A stretch of DNA of 5,819 nucleotides from DTQF01 sp038874185 (GTDB taxonomy: Archaea > Micrarchaeota > Micrarchaeia > CABMEP01), in the NCBI GenBank assembly GCA_038874185.1, contig JAVZCX010000041.1, positions 1-5,819 on the forward strand. The letters run 5' to 3'. The notes under the pieces are model-generated. The model worked only from the letters and a program-made list of their open reading frames with translations, was not told where the DNA came from and searched no databases. The position numbers were made by a program, and so were the translations under genes. Numbering within the stretch: position 1 is the stretch's first letter; each line of letters begins with the position of its first letter. Of this stretch, positions 1-4,741 are shown one piece after another.

Positions 1-290
1 ACTGCAGATAAAATCAATGCAATTATTGCTCCGGTTATCATATTCATTGCCCAGCCTGTTGCCTTTGCCCTCATCTCAGCTCCAAAGAAATTTCCTGCTG
101 CATATGCAACGCCAGCAAGAACAAAGAGAACAAATGCCATAACTGGAAGAATTCCACTCAAAATACAATAAACCTGACAGATTGCTTTCTGTAGCTGTAC
201 ACTTGACGAATCTGTAGTATATGTTGTTGACTGTGCAAATACTGTACTAAAAATTAATGACAAAAAAACAATAGTAAATAACTTCCTCAT
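1..290 (-). CDS. Partial small exported two-helix protein, VirB2/TrbC pilin-like
   Basis: This minus-strand reading frame starts with ATG at 290-288 and stays open for 96 codons to the left edge, where it is cut off. Residues 1-19 form a clear Sec signal peptide: MRK, then a hydrophobic core, then TVFA before QS, a good signal peptidase I site. After a short Ser/Thr-rich stretch comes a first hydrophobic helix at about 42-66, with Cys38 and Cys42 at its entry. A short polar loop follows (about 70-80, containing GAEMRAKATGW), then a second helix from about 81 into the edge. A cleaved signal peptide, two helices and a short charged loop in roughly 100 residues is the layout of VirB2/TrbC pilins of type IV secretion, and archaeal relatives build conjugation-like DNA-import pili. 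The family call rests on architecture and a remembered resemblance, so it is moderate; it could be another small membrane protein. A GGTGA site 6 nt upstream supports the start. Confidence 0.7.
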   Translation of the reverse strand, partial: MRKLFTIVFLSLIFSTVFAQSTTYTTDSSSVQLQKAICQVYCILSGILPVMAFVLFVLAGVAYAAGNFFGAEMRAKATGWAMNMITGAIIALILSA

Positions 291-296
291 ATGAAA

Positions 297-301
297 TCAC
301 C
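297..301 (-). promoter_or_regulatory. Ribosome binding site of the pilin-like gene
   Basis: On the minus strand this reads GGTGA, a match to the complement of the archaeal 16S rRNA 3' end. It lies 6 nt before the ATG at 290, and it decides the start of the edge-truncated gene. Confidence 0.6.
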
Positions 302-338
302 AACATATTTCGATATTATATTAATTTCTTTAAAAACA

Positions 339-346
339 TATTTAAA
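339..346 (-). promoter_or_regulatory. Candidate TATA box for the leftward pilin-like gene
   Basis: The minus strand reads TTTAAATA, close to the archaeal TATA consensus. A transcription start about 26 nt downstream would fall near 317. That would leave a leader of some 27 nt containing the GGTGA site. The whole intergenic region is A/T-rich, so other boxes are possible and no start site has been mapped. Confidence 0.35.
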
Positions 347-353
347 CTATTAA

Positions 354-361
354 TTTATAAA
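354..361 (+). promoter_or_regulatory. Candidate TATA box, palindromic, in the divergent intergenic region
   Basis: TTTATAAA is an exact palindrome, so it can be read as a TATA box on either strand. On the plus strand it would place a start near 385 and a leader of about 60 nt for the secreted-protein gene. Two weaker plus-strand alternatives lie closer to that gene: ATATTTAATA at 378-387 and GTATTTAAC at 401-409. The latter would give a leader of only about 15 nt. Choosing between them needs a mapped transcription start. Confidence 0.35.
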
Positions 362-434
362 GTTTTCTAAGGAATGAATATTTAATACAATATTAGTAGA
401 TGTATTTAACACGTCAGTTGTTTGGCCAAAAAAA

Positions 435-439
435 GAGGT
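435..439 (+). promoter_or_regulatory. Ribosome binding site of the secreted-protein gene
   Basis: GAGGT lies 6 nt before the ATG at 446. It rejects the in-frame TTG at 422 as the start, because that codon would put the Shine-Dalgarno site inside the coding sequence and add a polar AKKRGNI stretch before the signal peptide. Confidence 0.7.
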
Positions 440-445
440 AATATT

Positions 446-1276
446 ATGAAGAAAGTGTCTATTCTGTTTGCATTATTATTTTTAATCGGTGCAGTTTTTT
501 CATCTTCTGTAAAGATACTTGAACCAGTTGTTGCAACTGTTTCTGAAGGCGAAACTGTTGACCTTGGAACAATAGGTCCGGGACAAACTCTGGCAATAAC
601 TGTAAAAGGTACTGATATAGGAAAGGGCGGACTTGAAGCAAACTGGGGCGTACTGGGTGTACTGGAAGTGCCTAATGGATGGCAAGGATTCGACAGCATG
701 GTTTATGCAAAAAACATGAGGGCTACGATCAAAGCAGACCCAAATGCTCCGGATGGAACGTACATTGTTAAGCTTATACTTACAGAATGTGAAGATAAAA
801 ATGAAGTCTGTGAGGCAAAGCAAGGACTTGGGAGCGTAATGTTTTTCGGAAGAGTGAAGATAAGCAGAGATGTAATGAAAACAGGCATGCCAACAGTTGG
901 AATAACAACTGGTGTTGGCCAGCCTGCAAGATATCCTATAAAAATAGAGAACAAAGGAGCTGCGAATGATGTTTTTGAAATATATTCTGAAGGAGTACCT
1001 GCATGGAATATGAAAAAGAACATACATGTGGCAGCAGGACAGACTGTGAACACATTCTATGAGATTGCAGTAAACGAGGAAAAGGAATACAAGCCGACTA
1101 TTATAGTAAAATCAATCTCAAGTGAAAGACTCAAGCATACATATGATGTTGAGCTTACTGTCAAATCTGATGTTATAGGAGACATAAAGGCAACAAAGAA
1201 TGGAATATTGATATTCCCATTAACACTTGAACCATTATACACATTTATGGGGATAGTAGGATACATATTCGGCTGA
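446..1276 (+). CDS. Secreted or surface-anchored protein with two probable Ig-like domains, family unknown
   Basis: The gene encodes 276 residues from ATG 446 and ends with TGA at 1274-1276. Residues 1-21 are a Sec signal peptide (MKK, hydrophobic core, then a small-residue run SSS), so the protein leaves the cytoplasm. Residues 22-143 look like one beta-sandwich: they alternate strands and polar turns, with a typical DAPDGTYIV-like strand near 98-108 (NAPDGTYIVKL). Cys115 and Cys122 may pair as a disulfide. Residues 148-241 resemble a second domain of the NEW3/CARDB Ig-like type, with IENKG at 167-171, a VPAW turn at 184-187 and AAGQTV at 196-201. Residues 253-276 are hydrophobic and end the chain with no charged residues after them, suggesting a membrane tail or a packing helix. 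I do not recognise the family. It is transcribed divergently from another exported protein and followed by a T-rich stretch, so it may be a single-gene unit. A structural or adhesin-like surface role is inference. Confidence 0.85.
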   Translation: MKKVSILFALLFLIGAVFSSSVKILEPVVATVSEGETVDLGTIGPGQTLAITVKGTDIGKGGLEANWGVLGVLEVPNGWQGFDSMVYAKNMRATIKADPNAPDGTYIVKLILTECEDKNEVCEAKQGLGSVMFFGRVKISRDVMKTGMPTVGITTGVGQPARYPIKIENKGAANDVFEIYSEGVPAWNMKKNIHVAAGQTVNTFYEIAVNEEKEYKPTIIVKSISSERLKHTYDVELTVKSDVIGDIKATKNGILIFPLTLEPLYTFMGIVGYIFG

Positions 1277-1303
1277 TTCTCTTTCTTAATTATTTTTACT
1301 TTT
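1277..1303 (+). terminator. T-rich candidate archaeal terminator
   Basis: Immediately after the TGA of the secreted-protein gene, 19 of 27 bases are T, including runs of five (1293-1297) and four (1300-1303). Archaeal RNA polymerase terminates at such T-rich tracts without needing a hairpin, and I see no stable hairpin here. The same AT-rich block could hold the promoter of gatD, since only 58 bp separate the two genes; no good TATA consensus is visible. Confidence 0.4.
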
Positions 1304-1324
1304 GATTGATCTTTGAATGAAAAC

Positions 1325-1328
1325 AGGT
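1325..1328 (+). promoter_or_regulatory. Ribosome binding site that sets the gatD start
   Basis: AGGT lies 6 nt before the ATG at 1335, the same spacing as the two upstream genes. The earlier in-frame ATG at 1317 has no comparable site and would add six residues (MKTGSC) not expected at a GatD N terminus. Confidence 0.55.
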
Positions 1329-1334
1329 AGTTGC

Positions 1335-2636
1335 ATGTATGGAGAGAATATAAGAAAAATATTAGAATACAAAGGCCTAAAAGAAGGAGATCTGGTTCTG
1401 CTAAAGACTGAAAAGAATGAATATAAAGGAAGAATAATGCCGAGAATAGGATATGGAGATAATGAATGCCTTATACTCAAGCTTACAAATGGATACAATA
1501 TAGGAATAGAAGTCAACAGAATAATCGACATAGAAAAGATAGAAAAAACGGAAATTACAGAAATAAAAAAAGAGAATAAAAGACGTATAGAAAAAAAGGA
1601 AACAACAGATCCTAATGAAGAGATAGTAATACTTGGTTGCGGTGGCACGATTGCTTCTAAAATAGAATATAAAACAGGAGCAGTGCACCCTGCAATAACA
1701 AGCGAAGAATTAGTAGAGTCTTTCCCACAGCTTAAGAATAAGAAAATTAGAACCAAGATGCTTTTCTCAATTCTTTCTGAAAATATAACTCCGGACCATT
1801 GGATTGAAATAGGAAATGCTATAAAAGATGAAATAGAAAAGGGATGCAAAGGAATTGTATTGATGCATGGAACTGATACTATGCATTATACTGCTGCTGC
1901 ACTTTCTTACATGATAAAAACTCCTGTTCCTATAGTCTTGGTTGGTGCTCAAAGAAGCAGCGATAGAGGATCATCTGACAATATGATGAATTTGATGGCT
2001 GCAATTCTTGCAGCTGAAAGTGATATTGCAGAGATAACAATCTGCATGCATGGAACAGAAAATGATGACTACTGCTATCTCCACAGAGGAACAAAGGCAA
2101 GAAAGATGCACACAAGCAGAAGAGATGCTTTCAAAAGCATAAATTCTTCTCCTATAGCAAGGATATGGCCTGATGAAGATAGAATAGAAATACTTTCAAG
2201 CTATGTAAGAAGAGGAGAAAATAAATTCATTTTAGATACAGAATTAAACAGGAATGTAGCTCTTGCTTATTTCTATCCTGGAATGAAAAAAGAGATTCTT
2301 GAACATATAATTGAAAAGCATGATGGGATTGTTCTGGTTGGAACTGGGCTTGGCCATGTATCAACAGGAATGATTGAAGTGATAAAGAAATATTCAAGCA
2401 AAAAGCCTATTGTAATCTCTTCACAAACAATAAATGGAAGATTGAATCTTAATGTCTATGAAACTGGAAGGCTGATGAAAGAAGCAGGAGTAATGGGCCA
2501 TCTAATGGATTGGACGCCTGAGGCTGCATTTGTCAAACTTATGTATGCATTAGCTCATGCTGAAAGTATGGATGAAGTGAAGAAAATAATGGAAACAAAC
2601 ATTGCTGGAGAAATAACTGAGAGAAATGAAGAATGA
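1335..2636 (+). CDS. gatD: Glutamyl-tRNA(Gln) amidotransferase subunit D
   Basis: GatD is the asparaginase-type subunit of the archaeal GatDE enzyme: it hydrolyses glutamine (or asparagine) in the cytoplasm and passes the ammonia to GatE. From ATG 1335 it has 433 residues, the usual GatD length. Residues 1-65 form the small GatD N-terminal domain (KEGDLVLLK, then a TNGYNIGIEV strand). A Lys/Glu-rich linker follows at about 65-94, then the L-asparaginase I fold. Visible active-site elements are GGTIAS with Thr105, MHGTDTM with Thr180 and Asp181, and a Lys at 257 in KMHTSRRDAFKS, which aligns with the catalytic Lys of bacterial asparaginases. The second asparaginase signature is perfect. In the first, the usual TGGT reads CGGT, with Cys102 replacing the non-nucleophilic Thr. 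The RGSSDNMMN loop and the C-terminal asparaginase domain (VGTGLGHV, about 335 onward) are intact. The linker and the gatE neighbour make GatD rather than a free asparaginase the clear choice. Confidence 0.96.
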   Translation: MYGENIRKILEYKGLKEGDLVLLKTEKNEYKGRIMPRIGYGDNECLILKLTNGYNIGIEVNRIIDIEKIEKTEITEIKKENKRRIEKKETTDPNEEIVILGCGGTIASKIEYKTGAVHPAITSEELVESFPQLKNKKIRTKMLFSILSENITPDHWIEIGNAIKDEIEKGCKGIVLMHGTDTMHYTAAALSYMIKTPVPIVLVGAQRSSDRGSSDNMMNLMAAILAAESDIAEITICMHGTENDDYCYLHRGTKARKMHTSRRDAFKSINSSPIARIWPDEDRIEILSSYVRRGENKFILDTELNRNVALAYFYPGMKKEILEHIIEKHDGIVLVGTGLGHVSTGMIEVIKKYSSKKPIVISSQTINGRLNLNVYETGRLMKEAGVMGHLMDWTPEAAFVKLMYALAHAESMDEVKKIMETNIAGEITERNEE

Positions 2637-2645
2637 ATTAATCCT

Positions 2646-2650
2646 GGGGA
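2646..2650 (+). promoter_or_regulatory. Ribosome binding site of gatE
   Basis: GGGGA lies 4 nt before the ATG at 2655, within the 18-bp gap after the gatD stop. The short gap with its own site is typical of internal operon genes that are translated together. Confidence 0.5.
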
Positions 2651-2654
2651 TAGA

Positions 2655-4583
2655 ATGGGAATCGAAGGAATTAAGATCGGATTGGAACTGCATCAAAGGC
2701 TTGCAACAAAAAATAAGCTATTCTGCAGCTGTAGTACTAAAGGAAATGAAGAAAAGATAAGAGAGCTGAGAAGAAAGCTTCATGCAGTTCCAAGCGAACT
2801 TGGGCAGGTGGATCCTGCTGCTCTTTTTGAATCAAAGAAAGCGCCTTTGCACAGATATGATTTTTACAAAGATACATGCTGTTTGGTTGAAACAGATGAT
2901 GAGCCACCACATGAGATGAATAAAGAAGCAATATTACTTGGATTGATGATCTGCAATATGCTTGAAGCTGAGACTGTTGATGAGATGCATGTAATGAGAA
3001 AAACAGTAATCGACGGATCTAACACATCTGGATTCCAAAGAACTGCAATATTTGGAATGAATGGAAAATTGAGATATGAAATTAATGAAGAAAATATTAA
3101 AGAAAATAAAGATGCAAACGTACAAGAAAAAAGCGAAAAGGAAATAGGAATACAAACAATAGCAATAGAAGAGGAAAGCTGCGGAATAATAGGAGAGCAG
3201 AAAGGAGAGATAGAAAGCTTCAGGCTTGATAGACTTGGCATTCCTCTTGTTGAGATTGCTACAACCCCAGATATAAAGAGCGGAAAAGAAGCAAGAATGG
3301 TTGCAGAGAGAATAGGACTAATGCTAAGATCCACGGGAAAAATGATGAGAGGAATAGGAACAATAAGACAAGACCTCAACATCTCTATACCTGGGGGAGC
3401 AAGAGTTGAAATAAAAGGAGTTCAGGAATTAGAACTGATAGAAACAGTTATTGAAAATGAAATAAAACGGCAAAGCAAACTGATAGAGATATGTGAAAAG
3501 ATAAAGAGCATACTAAGCAAACATAAAGAAGTAAGTCATATTATCGAAGGAGATCCTGAAGAAGCAGATAAGAAAATAGAAAAGGAAATAAAGGATGTGA
3601 CGCACTTCTTCGCAAATACAGGAAGCAAAATGATAAAGAAAGCAGTTGAAAGCGGAAAATCTGTATTTGCAATTAAACTGCCAGGAATGAAAGGAGTGTT
3701 TGGAATCGAGCTTTATCCTGATTATAGATATGGTAGCGAACTTAGTGACTATGCAAAAACGCAGGGTCTCGGAGGAATAATTCATTCTGATGAGAATATA
3801 GATAAATATAATATTAGAAATGAAATCGGAGAGATAGCAAATGTGTTAAAACTTGATCATGATGATGGATGGATAATTGTAATTGGAGAAAGGGAACAAT
3901 GCGTCTCTGCATTGAAGATTGTGTTCAAGCGAGCGTACGCAACCAATGTTCCTGAAGAGACAAGAAGAGCGGATTTGCAAGGTAAAACGCATTACATGAG
4001 ACCTTTGCCTGGATCTGCAAGAATGTATCCAGAAACAGACATTGCTCCTATAAGAATAACTGAAGATATGATTGCTGAAAGCCAGAACTTTCCATCTTTC
4101 AATGAAATAGAAGAGAGAGTGAGATCTCTTCTGAATGCAGAGATGGCTGGAAAGATGATAAGATCTGAAAAATTGAATCTATTTCTTGAACTTGTAGAAG
4201 AGGGAGTTAATCCTACTGTTGCTGCTGTCACTTGTGAAGACACAATTAAATCACTAAGAAGAGAAGGTGTAGATGTAAATTCATTGAGCGAAGAAAAAAT
4301 AAAGATGATACTTATTCTTTACAGGGATGGAAAGATAACAAAGGCAGCAATACCTGAAGTGCTGAAGCTAGTTGCAGAGAAGAAACAAGAGATAGCAGAA
4401 GACATGGAAGAAATAGAAGAAATTATTTCAAGTGCTAAACTCATGCGCATATCTGGAGAAAAATTAAAGGAGATAATAGAAAAAGAAGGAATAAAAAGTG
4501 CAAAGGAAATTCAAAGATTGATGGCTAAGTATAGATTAAATATTGACCCACAGGAAGCAATGGAGATGATCAATAAACAGTAA
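2655..4583 (+). CDS. gatE: Glutamyl-tRNA(Gln) amidotransferase subunit E
   Basis: GatE binds Glu-tRNA(Gln), activates the glutamyl carboxylate with ATP and amidates it with ammonia from GatD, giving Gln-tRNA(Gln). The 642 residues are about full length for the family, and the N terminus (KIGLELHQRL at 7-16) fits known GatE starts. The GatB/GatE catalytic cradle covers about 1-275: LFCSC at 22-26, CCLVETDDEPPH at 75-86, RKTVIDGSNTSGFQRT at 115-130, RLDRLGIPLVEIAT at 190-203, and GTIRQDLN then GGARVEIKGVQ at 235-257. Residues about 315-425 correspond to the AspRS-like (GAD) insertion that distinguishes GatE from bacterial GatB. MRPLPG followed by RMYPETD at 448-462 returns to the core. From about 495 to the end lie the helical and YqeY-like tail domains that contact tRNA. 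A charged stretch at about 144-165 looks like a lineage-specific insertion. It is co-transcribed with gatD, whose product forms its ammonia-producing partner in the complex. Confidence 0.97.
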   Translation: MGIEGIKIGLELHQRLATKNKLFCSCSTKGNEEKIRELRRKLHAVPSELGQVDPAALFESKKAPLHRYDFYKDTCCLVETDDEPPHEMNKEAILLGLMICNMLEAETVDEMHVMRKTVIDGSNTSGFQRTAIFGMNGKLRYEINEENIKENKDANVQEKSEKEIGIQTIAIEEESCGIIGEQKGEIESFRLDRLGIPLVEIATTPDIKSGKEARMVAERIGLMLRSTGKMMRGIGTIRQDLNISIPGGARVEIKGVQELELIETVIENEIKRQSKLIEICEKIKSILSKHKEVSHIIEGDPEEADKKIEKEIKDVTHFFANTGSKMIKKAVESGKSVFAIKLPGMKGVFGIELYPDYRYGSELSDYAKTQGLGGIIHSDENIDKYNIRNEIGEIANVLKLDHDDGWIIVIGEREQCVSALKIVFKRAYATNVPEETRRADLQGKTHYMRPLPGSARMYPETDIAPIRITEDMIAESQNFPSFNEIEERVRSLLNAEMAGKMIRSEKLNLFLELVEEGVNPTVAAVTCEDTIKSLRREGVDVNSLSEEKIKMILILYRDGKITKAAIPEVLKLVAEKKQEIAEDMEEIEEIISSAKLMRISGEKLKEIIEKEGIKSAKEIQRLMAKYRLNIDPQEAMEMINKQ

Positions 4584-4636
4584 TAAAAACAGTTAATAGA
4601 ATGTATAATTTGTGTAAATAATCAAAAACAGCATAG

Positions 4637-4673
4637 ATACAATAAACTTATACAATAAAACTTATACAATAAA
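4637..4673 (+). repeat. Three-copy direct repeat of ATACAATAAA
   Basis: ATACAATAAA occurs at 4637-4646, 4650-4659 and 4664-4673, separated by CTT and ACTT, so the period is 13 then 14 bp. All three copies are exact. They lie about 70-105 bp before the glycosyltransferase start. They may be tandem TATA-like or regulator-binding elements, or a simple slippage product in A-rich DNA. Confidence 0.8.
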
Positions 4674-4694
4674 TCTGGTGGAGAAATAATAAGG

Positions 4695-4721
4695 ATGGGA
4701 AAAATAATGATGAAAAAATGA
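4695..4721 (+). other. Possible eight-codon leader ORF (MGKIMMKK) before the glycosyltransferase gene
   Basis: An ATG at 4695 opens eight codons ending in TGA at 4719-4721, with GGTGGAGA ten bases upstream (4677-4684). Its stop overlaps another ATG (4718) that is closed after three codons. Such a short frame can arise by chance in A-rich DNA. It deserves mention only because the same ribosome-binding motif is repeated before the real gene. Confidence 0.2.
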
Positions 4722-4732
4722 GAATTTAAATG

Positions 4733-4739
4733 GGTGGAG
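4733..4739 (+). promoter_or_regulatory. Ribosome binding site of the glycosyltransferase gene
   Basis: GGTGGAG precedes the ATG at 4742. The GGTG part sits 5 nt from the start codon. It also shows that the in-frame ATG at 4730 (adding MGGE) is not the start, since that codon would lie upstream of the site. Confidence 0.5.
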
Positions 4740-4741
4740 AG

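Larger units (their letters stand above)
4584..4741 (+). promoter_or_regulatory. Intergenic region between gatE and the glycosyltransferase gene
   Basis: This 158-bp stretch is very A-rich and has no T-run on the plus strand, so no terminator for gatE is evident and read-through into the next gene is possible. It contains TATA-like words (GTATAATT at 4603-4610 and two CTTATACA words at 4647-4654 and 4661-4668), any of which could drive the downstream gene separately. A short triple repeat and a duplicated ribosome-binding motif lie in its right half and are listed on their own. Confidence 0.35.

Noticed and set aside
383..395. Small dyad TAATA-CAA-TATTA as an operator
   Set aside because: Five-base arms made only of A and T are expected by chance in this intergenic region; nothing else supports regulator binding.
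422..445. TTG at 422 as the start of the secreted-protein gene
   Set aside because: The GAGGT site at 435-439 points to ATG 446, and starting there gives a clean signal peptide; the TTG start would bury the site in the coding region.
500..1027. 175-codon minus-strand open frame opposite the secreted-protein gene
   Set aside because: It has no recognisable domain or signal, and the plus-strand gene has a ribosome binding site, a signal peptide and domain-like structure.
1317..1334. ATG at 1317 as the gatD start
   Set aside because: It has no ribosome binding site and adds six residues that are not expected at a GatD N terminus; AGGT lies 6 nt before ATG 1335.
1286..1849. 187-codon minus-strand open frame opposite gatD
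   Set aside because: Its product is low-complexity Ser/Ile/Phe sequence, as expected from the complement of A-rich coding DNA, and it lies almost wholly inside a well-supported gene.
2864..3382. 172-codon minus-strand open frame opposite gatE
   Set aside because: It has the same low-complexity hydrophobic composition and lies antisense to strongly conserved GatE motifs, so it is a shadow frame.
3933..3940. GCGTACGC palindrome inside gatE
   Set aside because: It is a single eight-base palindrome within a conserved coding stretch, explained by codons for Lys-Arg-Ala-Tyr-Ala, with no second copy noticed.
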